From Bacillus timonensis (lineage in GTDB: Bacteria; Bacillota; Bacilli; Bacillales; Bacillaceae_L): a stretch of DNA of 64,000 bases. The first letter of the stretch is position 1; each line of letters begins with the position of its first letter. The stretch lies in assembly GCF_004799755.1 (NCBI RefSeq), contig NZ_SLUB01000003.1:62001-126000 (forward strand), written 5' to 3'. Positions 1 through 9,985 of this stretch are shown one piece after another. The translations under genes and the position numbers were made by a program. Under the pieces are notes generated by a model. That model was not told the origin of the DNA, did not search any database, and saw only the letters and a program-made list of their open reading frames with translations.

Positions 1-804
<804 letters not shown>

Positions 805-833
805 TTATTTGCTTTTACTATTCTTTCGCAATA

Positions 834-862
834 TGTATAAAATAACACTAATATATAAGTAA
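834..862 (-). promoter_or_regulatory. candidate pfkA promoter (sigma-A type)
   Basis: Read on the minus strand, -35 TTACTT (862-857) and -10 TATACA (839-834) are separated by 17 bases. The start site would be near 827, about 65 bases before the pfkA ATG. The match is moderate and made by eye only. Confidence 0.35.
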
Positions 863-871
863 AACAAGTTA

Positions 872-885
872 TGAAAACGCATTAA
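872..885 (-). promoter_or_regulatory. cre-like site upstream of pfkA
   Basis: The plus strand reads TGAAAACGCATTAA, 12 of 14 positions of the CcpA consensus TGWAANCGNTNWCA. It lies just upstream of the candidate pfkA -35, centred about 51 bases before the predicted start site. CcpA activates ackA and pta in B. subtilis from a comparable distance, so activation is inferred here, not shown. Confidence 0.35.
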
Positions 886-1000
886 ATAAAGAAAAAAGTG
901 TGAAACTTGCCGAAAAAACAAAAAATAAACGGAATTTTACACAGAGGGGGAAATCCGTAAATCATGCTTACAAAAAAAGTCATATCGATTTTTTGAAATT

Positions 1001-1044
1001 TCAAAAAAGGAAAACGTGCTCAACACATTGTGTTAGAAGCACGT
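1001..1044 (-). terminator. terminator after accDA
   Basis: The arms ACGTGCT (1014-1020) and AGCACGT (1038-1044) enclose AACAC/GTGTT. On the minus strand a T-rich run follows the hairpin. It starts 7 bases past the accA stop. Confidence 0.75.
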
Positions 1045-1051
1045 CAACTTT

Positions 1052-2032
1052 TTACCGAACTCCGATAAAATCTTTTTCAGCTATTTTATATTGGCCTATC
1101 TTTTTATATTTCTGATAGCGTTGCTGGACTAACTCATCATTGGTTAATTTGCGTAATTCTTTTAATGATTTTAATAGTACTGTATCAATAGAAGCGGCTT
1201 GCTCTGCAACATCTTTATGCGCACCACCTCTAATTTCAGGAATGATTTCATCTACAATTCCGAGTTCTTTTAAGTCCGGAGCAGTAATTTTCATAGACTC
1301 CGCAGCTTTTTTCGCAAGTCCAGCATCTTTCCAAAGTAACGCAGCTGCACCCTCAGGAGAAATAACAGAATATGTTGAGTTTTCAAGCATATGGATGTGA
1401 TTTCCAACACCTAAAGCAAGAGCTCCACCACTTCCGCCCTCTCCAATAACAATACAAATAACTGGAACAGTTAAGCTGGCCATTTCAAATAGATTTTTTG
1501 CTATAGCTTCACTTTGTCCACGTTCTTCTGCTGCTTTACCAGGATATGCTCCCTTCGTATCAATGAAACAAATGATTGGTCGTCGAAATTTCTCGGCCTG
1601 CTTCATTAATCGAAGTGCTTTCCGATATCCTTCGGGATGTGGCATACCAAAGTTTCTTTTAATATTTTCTTTCGTATCTTTTCCACGTTGGTGCCCAATT
1701 ACGGTTACAGGTAATTCATGGTATTTAGCAATACCAGCAACTATGGCAGCATCGTCCCCGTAGAAGCGATCACCGTGACACTCGAAAAAGTTCGTGAAAA
1801 TATGTTCAATATAATCAAGGGTTGTTGGTCTTTCAGGATGGCGAGCAATCTGCACACGATCCCACGGTTTTAAATGACTATAGATGTCATTCTCTAGTTT
1901 TTGAAGTCTTGATTCAAGTTTTGAAATTTCATCTGAAAGATCAACATTCGAGTCACTTGTAAACTCTTTTAATTCAGCTATCTTTTTTTTCAATTCCACA
2001 ACTGGTTTCTCAAATTCTAGTTCACCTACCAA
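1052..2032 (-). CDS. accA: acetyl-CoA carboxylase carboxyltransferase subunit alpha
   Basis: Alpha subunit of the carboxyltransferase half of acetyl-CoA carboxylase. With AccD it moves the carboxyl group from biotin on AccB to acetyl-CoA, giving malonyl-CoA for fatty-acid synthesis. The 326 residues align over their whole length with Bacillus AccA: LEFEKP start, [44 protein letters not shown] and [11 protein letters not shown]. The start is a TTG at 2032 with GGGGGTG seven bases upstream. It overlaps the end of accD by 7 bases, so the two are translationally coupled, which suits an equimolar alpha2-beta2 complex. Coenzyme-A and carboxybiotin binding are family knowledge. Confidence 0.97.
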   Translation of the reverse strand: MVGELEFEKPVVELKKKIAELKEFTSDSNVDLSDEISKLESRLQKLENDIYSHLKPWDRVQIARHPERPTTLDYIEHIFTNFFECHGDRFYGDDAAIVAGIAKYHELPVTVIGHQRGKDTKENIKRNFGMPHPEGYRKALRLMKQAEKFRRPIICFIDTKGAYPGKAAEERGQSEAIAKNLFEMASLTVPVICIVIGEGGSGGALALGVGNHIHMLENSTYSVISPEGAAALLWKDAGLAKKAAESMKITAPDLKELGIVDEIIPEIRGGAHKDVAEQAASIDTVLLKSLKELRKLTNDELVQQRYQKYKKIGQYKIAEKDFIGVR

Positions 2033-2889
2033 TTTACCGCACCCCCGTTCATATGAATGTCTACGATATTTGCCAATGTATTTTTTAATTCATGACGGTG
2101 GATAACAGCATCCAATTGACCATGTTTTAATAAAAATTCGGCTGTTTGAAAATCTTCTGGAAGCTCTTCACGGATGGTTTGCTCAATAATCCTTCTTCCA
2201 GCAAACCCAATTAATGCACCAGGTTCTGCAAAATTAAAATCTCCTAAAGAAGCAAAGCTTGCTGAGACACCGCCTGTCGTGGGATGAGTCATAATTGAAA
2301 TAATCAGTCCACCTTGATCACTAAAGAGCTTTAAGGCTGAACTCGTTTTTGCCATTTGCATCAAACTAAGCACACCTTCTTGCATTCTTGCTCCACCTGA
2401 AGCCGTGTAAATCAGAAATGGCACTTTTTCCTCCATTGCTTTTTCAATCGCTCTTGTAATCTTTTCACCAACAACAGAACCCATACTGCCCATTCGGAAG
2501 CTTGAATCCATGATGGCTAAAATAACCCGATTACCATCAATAGTTCCTTCACCAGTAACAACAGCTTCATTAATACCTGTTTTAACTTGGTCCTTCTTTA
2601 GCTTTTCTAAATAATCCGGGAATCCAAGCGGATTTTCAGACACCATATCATGATCGAACTCGACGAAAGAATTTTCATCAAGTAAGCTCTCGACTCTTTC
2701 ATAAGCAGTCATTTGATAATGATAGCCACAGTTCATACAAACCTTATCGTTTTTCATTAATTCCTTTGTATACATGATTTTTTTACAGTTTGGGCATTTG
2801 CTCATAATTCCTTCTGGAACATCTTGTCTTGCCTGTTCTGAAGGGATTGAAGCATATTTTTTCTTCTTTACAAAAAAGTCTTTTAACAA
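2026..2889 (-). CDS. accD: acetyl-CoA carboxylase carboxyltransferase subunit beta
   Basis: Beta subunit of the acetyl-CoA carboxylase carboxyltransferase. A four-cysteine zinc ribbon lies near the N-terminus (CPNC ... CMNC). The crotonase-like core follows with [28 protein letters not shown] and [16 protein letters not shown]. The longest open frame begins at 2913, but the better start is the TTG at 2889. There AGGAGG sits six bases upstream and the protein begins [14 protein letters not shown], matching the usual Bacillus AccD start. That gives 287 residues against about 290 in the family. It is first in the accDA operon and overlaps accA. Confidence 0.95.
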   Translation of the reverse strand: MLKDFFVKKKKYASIPSEQARQDVPEGIMSKCPNCKKIMYTKELMKNDKVCMNCGYHYQMTAYERVESLLDENSFVEFDHDMVSENPLGFPDYLEKLKKDQVKTGINEAVVTGEGTIDGNRVILAIMDSSFRMGSMGSVVGEKITRAIEKAMEEKVPFLIYTASGGARMQEGVLSLMQMAKTSSALKLFSDQGGLIISIMTHPTTGGVSASFASLGDFNFAEPGALIGFAGRRIIEQTIREELPEDFQTAEFLLKHGQLDAVIHRHELKNTLANIVDIHMNGGAVNW

Positions 2890-2981
2890 AATAAACCTCC
2901 TCACACATTTCAATGGAAATGGCTTTTTCGTTGGAATTTATCACCTTATAATAATCATGATTTTAAGACATAAAGTTGAGT

Positions 2982-3016
2982 AACGAAAAAAAGGAAAATC
3001 TCTATCTTCCTTCGTT
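2982..3016 (-). terminator. possible terminator after the GntR gene
   Basis: On the minus strand AACGAAGGAA pairs with TTCCTT and TTCGTT across a 3-base bulge. A short T run lies within the 3' arm. It is 83 bases beyond the stop codon and imperfect. Confidence 0.35.
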
Positions 3017-3098
3017 GCCAAAAAAGCATGTACTTATACTTTACTGAATGTCTTCTTTATTTTTTGTAGGAATATGTCAATAAGAGCGCGACAAATTC

Positions 3099-3707
3099 CT
3101 ACAAAGTGATTTTTTCATAGGCAGATAAAGCTTTTTCCACATCTCTTTTACAAAGTGCGTCAAGTAACTCATCAAAACCTTCTTTGTTTATTTCATGTGT
3201 CTGTTTTTCATTAATAAACTTCACATATTCATTAATAACGACCCAGATTCGCAGTAAAAGTCGATTACCTGTTGCTTCGGCAATGGTTTTAAATAGGTAT
3301 TCCTCGGGATCGTCAGCATCCCAAATGGTCCTTTTTAATTCTGTAATCATTTGATCGTTTATTTGATAAATTGCTAATTCAATACAGGATTTTTCAAGAG
3401 TTTGTTTTGTTTCGAGGAGATCGTCTTTTGTTTTATCTCCTTGGATAATAAAGGTACCTAGTAAATGAATCAACTGGTGATCCCCGAAATCCTTTAAAAA
3501 GGTACCTTCACCCCTTCTTGTCTCAATAAGGCCTAATAATTCAAGCGACCTTAATGCTTCTCTTACCGAGGAACGCCCCACATTAAGACGATCAGAAAGC
3601 TCTCGTTCAGAAGGGATTTTATCCCCAGTGGAAAGTCCATCATCTTGAATGATGGACCTAATTTGTTTCACAATTTCAATGTAAACCTTAGAATTATGGG
3701 TTGTCAC
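3099..3707 (-). CDS. GntR/FadR-family transcriptional regulator
   Basis: DNA-binding regulator. The first 75 residues form a GntR winged helix (KIPSERELSDRLNVGRSSVR, then EALRSLELLGLIETRRGEG). The rest is an all-helical FCD-type ligand domain. The open frame can start at a TTG at 3725, but the GTG at 3707 gives MTTHNSKVYIEIVKQIRS, typical of this subgroup, with a GGTGTGGT ribosome site. The length is 202 residues. It follows the malic enzyme gene by 18 bases and is surely co-transcribed. A perfect TGGT-NNN-ACCA palindrome lies at the operon promoter (5102-5116), so autoregulation and control of malic enzyme are likely. The ligand is unknown; an organic acid would fit the context. Confidence 0.85.
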   Translation of the reverse strand: MTTHNSKVYIEIVKQIRSIIQDDGLSTGDKIPSERELSDRLNVGRSSVREALRSLELLGLIETRRGEGTFLKDFGDHQLIHLLGTFIIQGDKTKDDLLETKQTLEKSCIELAIYQINDQMITELKRTIWDADDPEEYLFKTIAEATGNRLLLRIWVVINEYVKFINEKQTHEINKEGFDELLDALCKRDVEKALSAYEKITL

Positions 3708-3725
3708 ATTACCACACCCGATCAA

Positions 3726-4955
3726 TTATTCAATAATGGCCATACGTCTTGTCTTCTCCGCAACTTCTTCTGGATTAACAGTGATTCTTGCTACCCCTGT
3801 TTCCATTGCTGCTTTCGCCACACCTGCTGCAACTGCTGGTGCAACACGCGGGTCAAATGGTGCAGGGATGACGTATTCAGGTCGAAGTTCCTCGGAAGAT
3901 ATCAATGATGCAATTGCTTCAACAGCCGCAATTTTCATTTGTTCATTTATATGAGTTGCTCTAGCATCTAAAGCCCCTCTAAAAATTCCTGGGAATGCAA
4001 GTACATTATTTACTTGGTTCGGAAAATCAGATCTTCCTGTTCCGACAACCTTAGCACCCGCTTCTAACGCTACATCGGGCATAATTTCAGGATTAGGATT
4101 TGCCATAGCAAATATAATTGCATCCTGATTCATTGTTTTAACCATGTCTGCTGTGAGGGCACCTTCTACAGACACTCCTATAAAGACATCTGCATCCTGA
4201 AGGGCATCCGCAAGAGAGCCTTCAATGCGTTGACGATTTGTATATTTCGCTACCTCTGCTTTTACATCATTCATACCAAAGGTACGCCCCTCATATATCG
4301 CACCTCTAGAGTCACACATAATAATGTCACGAACACCATAACGGTATAAAAGTTTAATAATGGCAATACCTGCAGCACCTGCTCCGTTTGCAACCACTTT
4401 TATTTCTGACATTTTCTTCCCAACAAGCTTCAATGCATTCACTAGTCCAGCAACTGTAACAATCGCGGTACCGTGTTGATCATCATGAAAAACTGGAATA
4501 TTGGCTTCTTTTTTAAGACGCTCCTCAATGACAAAGCAATTTGGAGCAGCGATATCCTCTAAGTTGACTCCACCAAAAGTTGGCTCTAGTAATTTTACAG
4601 TTTCCACAATCTTGTCAACATCTGTTGTATTCAAACAAATTGGAAATGCATCTACACCTGCGAAGCTCTTAAACAATACGGCCTTTCCTTCCATTACTGG
4701 AAGAGCGGCTTCTGGACCAATGTTTCCTAGGCCAAGGACTGCGGTCCCATCAGAAACAACAGCTACCATATTCCCCTTCATTGTGTATTCATACACTTTG
4801 GACTTGTCATCGTAAATAACCTTACATGGTTCAGCTACACCAGGTGAGTATGCTAAACTTAAATCCTTTGCATTTCTTACTGGAATTTTTGATTTTGATT
4901 CAAGCTTTCCCTTATGAATTTGATGAATATGTAGAGCTTCTTCTCTTAGAGTCAT
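3726..4955 (-). CDS. ytsJ: malic enzyme (YtsJ type)
   Basis: Oxidative decarboxylation of malate to pyruvate with reduction of NAD(P). The 409 residues carry the malic enzyme N-terminal domain (SLAYSPGVAEPC, GNMVAVVSDGTAVLGLGNIG, FHDDQHGTAIV). The C-terminal Rossmann domain follows (VVANGAGAAGIAI, FAMANPNPEI, RSDFPNQVNN). Length and sequence fit the B. subtilis YtsJ branch, reported to be NADP-dependent. ATG at 4955; the context between dnaE and accDA is the B. subtilis one. The downstream regulator gene and the operator near its promoter are additions relative to that order. Confidence 0.95.
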   Translation of the reverse strand: MTLREEALHIHQIHKGKLESKSKIPVRNAKDLSLAYSPGVAEPCKVIYDDKSKVYEYTMKGNMVAVVSDGTAVLGLGNIGPEAALPVMEGKAVLFKSFAGVDAFPICLNTTDVDKIVETVKLLEPTFGGVNLEDIAAPNCFVIEERLKKEANIPVFHDDQHGTAIVTVAGLVNALKLVGKKMSEIKVVANGAGAAGIAIIKLLYRYGVRDIIMCDSRGAIYEGRTFGMNDVKAEVAKYTNRQRIEGSLADALQDADVFIGVSVEGALTADMVKTMNQDAIIFAMANPNPEIMPDVALEAGAKVVGTGRSDFPNQVNNVLAFPGIFRGALDARATHINEQMKIAAVEAIASLISSEELRPEYVIPAPFDPRVAPAVAAGVAKAAMETGVARITVNPEEVAEKTRRMAIIE

Positions 4956-5101
4956 TTCCTTTTTTTCACTCCTTGTTATAAAGAAAACTTGGTAACCTTA
5001 CATTTTGGCACCAGTTAGAGTCATAAAAGCAATGGTTAAAAACTTGTCCAACCTTTTTCATGAAAACTAGTAAATTAGAATTTCCTTTTACACGAATGAA
5101 T

Positions 5102-5116
5102 AGTGGTATGACCACT
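5102..5116. promoter_or_regulatory. candidate GntR/FadR operator
   Basis: AGTGGT-ATG-ACCACT is a perfect 6-bp-arm palindrome with a 3-base centre, the shape known for FadR-subfamily sites (TGGT-NNN-ACCA). It lies 14 bases downstream of the candidate -10 of the ytsJ operon, so a bound protein would block transcription. No copy was noticed elsewhere in the window by eye. Confidence 0.7.
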
Positions 5117-5130
5117 CGCTTTTCTATTAC

Positions 5131-5158
5131 AATATAACATATATGCTATTCCTGTAAA
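5131..5158 (-). promoter_or_regulatory. candidate promoter of the ytsJ-gntR operon
   Basis: Minus strand: -35 TTTACA (5158-5153), 16-base spacer, -10 TATATT (5136-5131). The predicted start near 5124 places the palindrome at about +8 to +22. Confidence 0.45.
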
Positions 5159-5165
5159 GAGTTTG

Positions 5166-8100
5166 TTATTGAAACACCACATTTTGTTGACCCATTAATT
5201 TCTTAATTTCGGCTAAAAATTTCGGATTAGGACTAATCCAAAGTTCTTGTTGAAGCTGAATTGTTTTTTGAGATTCCTGGTAATATAACACAACTGGAAT
5301 TTCCCCAGGATATTCTTTTAACAATTCTTTTAAATTGATAAAAGCTTGATCTTCTTGGTGCCTTTTTTCCATCCTTATAAACAGTTTCTTCTCTTCCTCC
5401 GGTAAATCTACTTGATCAGGTAATGCCTGTACTTGATTAATAATCATCTGCAATTGATTATTCCGATTTTCAATCTTGCCTTTTAGTAATAATAACGCCT
5501 CGTTTTTTAAAAGATTTGCAGACTGAGTATATGTTCTTGGAAAGGCAACACCTTCTACTTCACCTGTATCATCACTAATTGTCAAAAAGGCCATTACTTC
5601 ACCTTTTTTTGTGCGTATGGTTCTCTCTTTTGTGATGAATCCACCTATCACAACATTTTGGTGTAGATAATGGGAAACATCCGAAATTGCGATTGCTCCG
5701 TTTTTCTTTAAATAAGTCGAATAGGCTGAAATGGGATGACTGGATAAATAAAAGCCGAGTGCTTCTTTTTCAAAGCGTAATTTTTCCATTTCCTTAAAAG
5801 GTTCAACTTCAACATATTTTGGCTTAAGTCCAAAATCATCACCAAAAGACATCTCAAACTGATTTTCATCATCTTTCGGTCGAACAAGTTCTGCGTGCTC
5901 AATTGCCACATCTAAAGTAGCTAACAGAGTTGCCCGATGTTCACCAAATTCATCAAAGGCGCCAGAACAAATTAACGATTCTATCGTCCGTCGGTTTATG
6001 CTTCTCATGGAATTTCTCACACAGAAATCAAACAGATCCGAAAACGGCTTAACTTTTCGGGTTTCAATCATTTCTTTTAATGCGGCAACCCCTACACTTT
6101 TGATTCCCGCTAAACTAAAGCGAATCGCCTTCTTTTCAACTATAAATGGATAATAGCTTTTATTAATCGAAGGAGGCAGAATGGTTATCCCCATTTGCTT
6201 TGATTCACGAATATATTGTCCTAACTTGTCATCGTTTCCGATGACACTTGTAAGTAATGCAGCCATAAAATAAAGCGGATAGTTAGCTTTTAAATAGGCA
6301 AGCTGATAAGCAATCATACTGTAGGCAACAGCATGACTCCTGTTAAAACCATAATTAGCAAATCTAACAATTAAATCGTAAATCTCATTTGCTGTTTTTT
6401 CGGTATAGCCTTTCTTCAAACTACCTTGAATAAAATGCTCCCGCTCCTTATCAAGAACCTCTTTCTTCTTTTTACTGACGGCTCTCCTTAAAAGGTCAGC
6501 CTCTCCTAAACTAAATCCAGCCATTTTTGAGGCAATCTGCATAATTTGTTCCTGATACACAATAACGCCATATGTCATTTGCAGAATCGATTTCAAGTCA
6601 GAGTGCGGATATTCCACAGCTTCTTTTCCATGCTTACGTGCAATATACAATGGGATATTTTCCATTGGACCCGGTCTGTACAAAGCATTTACAGCCACGA
6701 TGTCTTCCAGGACATTCGGCTGAAGTCTGACTAAAACACTTCTCATTCCACTTGACTCTAGTTGGAAAACCCCGGTTGTATCGCCCTTACTTAACAAGGC
6801 AAATGTTTTTGGATCATCCAATGGAATGGTCGATAGGTCAATACTCTTTCCAGTCCCCCGCTTAATCATTGATCTGATATTATCGATTAGGGTCAAATTG
6901 CGAAGGCCAAGAAAGTCCATTTTTAAGAGGCCTATTTCCTCGAGTATATCCATCGGGTATTGTGTCAAATAAACGTCATTATGCCCCTCTTGAATAGCAA
7001 TTAAATCGGTTAACGGTTGTTCACTTATGACAACCCCAGCAGCATGGGTAGAAGTATGTCTTGGCAAACCTTCTATTTTTTTTGCTGTTTCAAAGATTTT
7101 TCGTCCAATTTCGATATTTTGAATATATTCCCGTAGCCCTTGTGATTCTTCATAGGCTTGTTGCAGAGTAATTCCAAGCTTACTAGGAACTTGTTTGGCA
7201 AGAAAATCCGCTTCCTTAGGAGAGATTCCCATCACTCTACCAACATCCCGAAGCGCAGCTCTTGCAGCTAACGTTCCAAAAGTAATGATTTGTGCAACAT
7301 GCAGTCTTCCGTATTTTTTTGAGACATAGTCAATCATTTCATCTCTTCGGTTATCAGGATAGTCAATATCAATATCTGGCATAGATATTCTTTCAGGATT
7401 TAAGAATCGTTCAAATAATAACTGATGTTCCAGTGGATCAACATCCGTAATATAAAGAACATATGCGACTAATGAACCGGCTGCCGACCCTCTTCCTGGT
7501 CCCGTCACAATACCATTTTCATGAGCATATTTCATAAAGTCCCAAACAATTAAAAAATAATCACTGAAATTCATTTTTTTGATGACTTGAAGCTCATATT
7601 GGAGTCTTTCAAATTGTTCATCAGAAGGAGTTTGATACCTTTCTTTCAATCCGTTGAGACAGATTCTAGATAAATAGTCCTCTGCCGATTCTTGAGTCGG
7701 AACTGGGTATTTAGGTAATGCAAATTTACCAAATTCCATTTCAACATGACACTGTCCAGCGATGCGTATTGTATTTTCAAGAACCTCTGGAGTTTCAGCA
7801 AAAAGCTCACTCATTTGTGATGGAGATTTTAAATAATATTCCTTACTTGGTAGAACGGGTCGATCTTCATCTGAGAGCTTAGACCCATTTTTAATGGATA
7901 ACAAGCATTCGTGAGCGAATGAATCTGCTTGCTCTATGTATTGAACGTTATTTGTAGCAACCAATGGTATTTTTAGTTCTTCACTTATTGCGAAAAGGTT
8001 TTTGTTTATTTCAACGTTTTCTCGCAAGCCATGGTCCTGCACAGATAAATAAAAGCTTTCTTGTTCAAAGATTTTTTTATAAGATATCACCCGCTTGGTG

Positions 8101-8528
8101 GCTTCCTCGTAATTTCCATTCTTGAGACTTTGCTCAATGTCCCCTTTAAGACCCGGTGAAATTCCGATTAATCCCTCGCGATACTGGGATAACCATCTTC
8201 TAGGAATTCCTTCTTTAGATTTCGTCTGGATGGCACTGCTAATTTTTAGTAGATTTTGATATCCTTTGTTGTTTTTTGCAAGCAATACTACAGGATAAGA
8301 TATGTGTTCTTCCTCCGACAACACGGAGGCAGTCATTCCTATAATTGGCTTGATTCCACGCTTCCTGCATTCTTTATAAAAAGCTATTGCACCATACATT
8401 ACATTTTCATCGGTTAACGCCAATGCTTTAAGCCCAAGGTTGCTCGCCTTTTCAACCAACGCTTCTATTTTAGCAGCACTTGATAAAAGGCTGTATGCGC
8501 TTTGAACCTGTAGATGAACAAAAGGCAA
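5166..8528 (-). CDS. dnaE: DNA polymerase III subunit alpha, DnaE type
   Basis: Replicative C-family polymerase that in Bacillus extends primers before PolC takes over. 1120 residues from the chosen start, against about 1115 in B. subtilis. It has an N-terminal PHP domain (VHLQVQSAYSLL, ALTDENVMYGA), then the palm with PDIDIDYPDNRRDEM near residue 380 (catalytic aspartates) and GPGRGSAAGSL. Next come the tandem helix-hairpin-helix region and an OB fold near residues 970-1010. The open frame extends upstream to 8723 and would overlap ytrH. The TTG at 8528, giving MPFVHLQVQS, has GAGGTGG seven bases upstream and matches family N-termini, so the extension is rejected. Confidence 0.96.
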   Translation of the reverse strand: MPFVHLQVQSAYSLLSSAAKIEALVEKASNLGLKALALTDENVMYGAIAFYKECRKRGIKPIIGMTASVLSEEEHISYPVVLLAKNNKGYQNLLKISSAIQTKSKEGIPRRWLSQYREGLIGISPGLKGDIEQSLKNGNYEEATKRVISYKKIFEQESFYLSVQDHGLRENVEINKNLFAISEELKIPLVATNNVQYIEQADSFAHECLLSIKNGSKLSDEDRPVLPSKEYYLKSPSQMSELFAETPEVLENTIRIAGQCHVEMEFGKFALPKYPVPTQESAEDYLSRICLNGLKERYQTPSDEQFERLQYELQVIKKMNFSDYFLIVWDFMKYAHENGIVTGPGRGSAAGSLVAYVLYITDVDPLEHQLLFERFLNPERISMPDIDIDYPDNRRDEMIDYVSKKYGRLHVAQIITFGTLAARAALRDVGRVMGISPKEADFLAKQVPSKLGITLQQAYEESQGLREYIQNIEIGRKIFETAKKIEGLPRHTSTHAAGVVISEQPLTDLIAIQEGHNDVYLTQYPMDILEEIGLLKMDFLGLRNLTLIDNIRSMIKRGTGKSIDLSTIPLDDPKTFALLSKGDTTGVFQLESSGMRSVLVRLQPNVLEDIVAVNALYRPGPMENIPLYIARKHGKEAVEYPHSDLKSILQMTYGVIVYQEQIMQIASKMAGFSLGEADLLRRAVSKKKKEVLDKEREHFIQGSLKKGYTEKTANEIYDLIVRFANYGFNRSHAVAYSMIAYQLAYLKANYPLYFMAALLTSVIGNDDKLGQYIRESKQMGITILPPSINKSYYPFIVEKKAIRFSLAGIKSVGVAALKEMIETRKVKPFSDLFDFCVRNSMRSINRRTIESLICSGAFDEFGEHRATLLATLDVAIEHAELVRPKDDENQFEMSFGDDFGLKPKYVEVEPFKEMEKLRFEKEALGFYLSSHPISAYSTYLKKNGAIAISDVSHYLHQNVVIGGFITKERTIRTKKGEVMAFLTISDDTGEVEGVAFPRTYTQSANLLKNEALLLLKGKIENRNNQLQMIINQVQALPDQVDLPEEEKKLFIRMEKRHQEDQAFINLKELLKEYPGEIPVVLYYQESQKTIQLQQELWISPNPKFLAEIKKLMGQQNVVFQ

Positions 8529-8607
8529 TGAAATCCCACCTCTTTCATTAATCGTTCTATTGATTACTTTAATTATAGTCCTATTTATGAAACAAGCAAA
8601 ACAAAAC

Positions 8608-8636
8608 TCATAGTTTGTACGGTTTGTCCATATACA
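8608..8636 (+). promoter_or_regulatory. candidate sigma-E promoter of ytrHI
   Basis: TCATAGT (8608-8614) matches the sigma-E -35 KMATATT at six of seven positions. CATATACA (8629-8636), 14 bases on, resembles CATACANT with two mismatches. B. subtilis ytrHI is known to be mother-cell expressed, which is why this was sought. Confidence 0.35.
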
Positions 8637-8684
8637 TGTATTAAAACATTTAATAATTATCAATTTCAAAAAGAGGGTGTCCAA

Positions 8685-9023
8685 ATGGAAATAAAAGATG
8701 CTTTTATGCCTGCATTTATTCATAGCTTTTTTATTGCGCTCGGGGTTCTTTTAGGTGGATCATTAATCGGCGGGCTCGGTGCCTTTATGTCAGGTCAAGC
8801 ACCTTTATCTGAAATCTATTCGGTGGCAAGTAAGTTGAAAATTTGGGCCCTTGTTGCTGCAATTGGCGGGACTTTCGATACCTTTTATAGCTTTGAAAAA
8901 GGTATTTTTCTTGGACAGACAAAAGATGTCTTTAAACAATTTCTTCTTATTGTCTCGGCTATGGGAGGAGCTCAATTCGGGTGGAGAATTATTGAGTGGT
9001 TTACACAGGAGCACATCACCTAA
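8685..9023 (+). CDS. ytrH: sporulation membrane protein YtrH
   Basis: Small membrane protein of 112 residues needed for normal sporulation in B. subtilis. Three hydrophobic stretches are visible: HSFFIALGVLLGGSLIGGLG (about 12-31), LKIWALVAAIGG (about 51-62) and QFLLIVSAMGGA (about 84-95). The ATG at 8685 is preceded by AGAGGGTG. The stop TAA shares its last base with the ytrI ATG (TAATG), so the pair is translationally coupled. Divergent from dnaE as in B. subtilis. Its biochemical function is not known. Confidence 0.9.
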   Translation: MEIKDAFMPAFIHSFFIALGVLLGGSLIGGLGAFMSGQAPLSEIYSVASKLKIWALVAAIGGTFDTFYSFEKGIFLGQTKDVFKQFLLIVSAMGGAQFGWRIIEWFTQEHIT

Positions 9024-9526
9024 TGAGAGTCCCACCTTATCATCAAAAACCCGGTTGGCAACGATTTTTCGCTGGTATTGTAATCGGCGCCTTATTAAGT
9101 TGGTTTATCTTTTTGTTTCAGTTTGGAGTGTTGCAGGAGAATCAAATTCGAAAGATTACACAACAGGAGGACGAAATTAAAGACCTAAAAAAAAGTAAGG
9201 ATATTCTTATTGAAGATATGCAAAAATTAAATGATGAAAACAAAAATAAACTTAAAATTCAAGACTTCAAGGTGGATTTTGCGAATAAAAAGAATTTTGA
9301 TCTTAGCTCACTCAATCTTCATCACATGAAAACCGCTGTAATTGAAGACCTGAACTCTTTAATTGGACAGGATATTCAAACAGTCTCCCAAAATAAACAG
9401 CTCCTTTTTAGGACCATTGAAAATAGTGTGTATGAACTGGACGATAAAAAGTATAGACTCAAAATTCACACCGTCTTTTTTGATACAACGCTTGAAATCA
9501 CACTCAATATCGAACAGGTTAAATAA
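9023..9526 (+). CDS. ytrI: sporulation protein YtrI
   Basis: Single-pass membrane protein of 167 residues, partner of YtrH. After a short polar start (MRVPPYHQKPGWQRF) comes one membrane segment (FFAGIVIGALLSWFIFLFQF). A charged coiled-coil stretch follows (about 40-75) and then a C-terminal domain. The open frame extends upstream to 8996, but the ATG at 9023 overlaps the ytrH stop, has AGGAG upstream, and gives the conserved MRVPP start. Sporulation role by family knowledge. Confidence 0.88.
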   Translation: MRVPPYHQKPGWQRFFAGIVIGALLSWFIFLFQFGVLQENQIRKITQQEDEIKDLKKSKDILIEDMQKLNDENKNKLKIQDFKVDFANKKNFDLSSLNLHHMKTAVIEDLNSLIGQDIQTVSQNKQLLFRTIENSVYELDDKKYRLKIHTVFFDTTLEITLNIEQVK

Positions 9527-9589
9527 TTGAAGCCTCCAATTTTAACTGGTCGATTCAGGGTGCAAAACAGTAAATTACAATACGTTCTT

Positions 9590-9626
9590 AGCGTGAATTC
9601 ACATACGAATTCACGCTTTAATTTTC
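9590..9626 (+). terminator. terminator after ytrHI
   Basis: AGCGTGAATTC (9590-9600) and GAATTCACGCT (9607-9617) form a perfect 11-bp stem with a 6-base loop, followed by a T-rich stretch. Confidence 0.85.
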
Positions 9627-9833
9627 TTGTTATAATAACGTTTAATTCAGTTTTTGTAAAAAAATAATTAAATCTCACATCAGTTTTTTGGGGTATGACA
9701 ATACTTGTTGTACATGAGAATATGCTTTTGAAAATAGGTGTGATATTGTCGGTGAATTGCTTTTCAGTCCAAAGTTAAAGATGCAACAGTGTGTTTCCTG
9801 GGTGAAGTAAATTCTAATATTAAAGGAGTTACA

Positions 9834-9985
9834 CGACTTCGGACAAAACCGCGATTTTTTGGCTTTCCTTTGTCTGAAGATGCCTCGACTTCGGACACAA
9901 CCGCGATGTTTTTGCTTTCCTTTGTCTGAAGATGCCTCGACTTCGGACACAACCGCGATGTTTTTGCTTTTCCTTGTCCGAATAT
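9834..9985. repeat. three tandem 52-bp hairpin repeats
   Basis: Units begin CGACTTCGGAC at 9834, 9886 and 9938, an exact period of 52. The third decays after about 48 bases. At the unit junctions TGTCTGAAG and CTTCGGACA pair around a 9-base loop, making two strong hairpins. Within a unit the same two words also pair the other way. Each unit holds a CCGCGAT core. No stop-free coding logic beyond the repeat period was seen, so this is taken as non-coding. Confidence 0.85.

Noticed and set aside
8529-8723. N-terminal extension of dnaE
   Set aside because: It would overlap ytrH, is low-complexity, and the TTG at 8528 has a good ribosome site and the family N-terminus.
9834-9985. CRISPR array
   Set aside because: The repeats are directly tandem with no variable spacers, only three units, and no cas genes are in the window.
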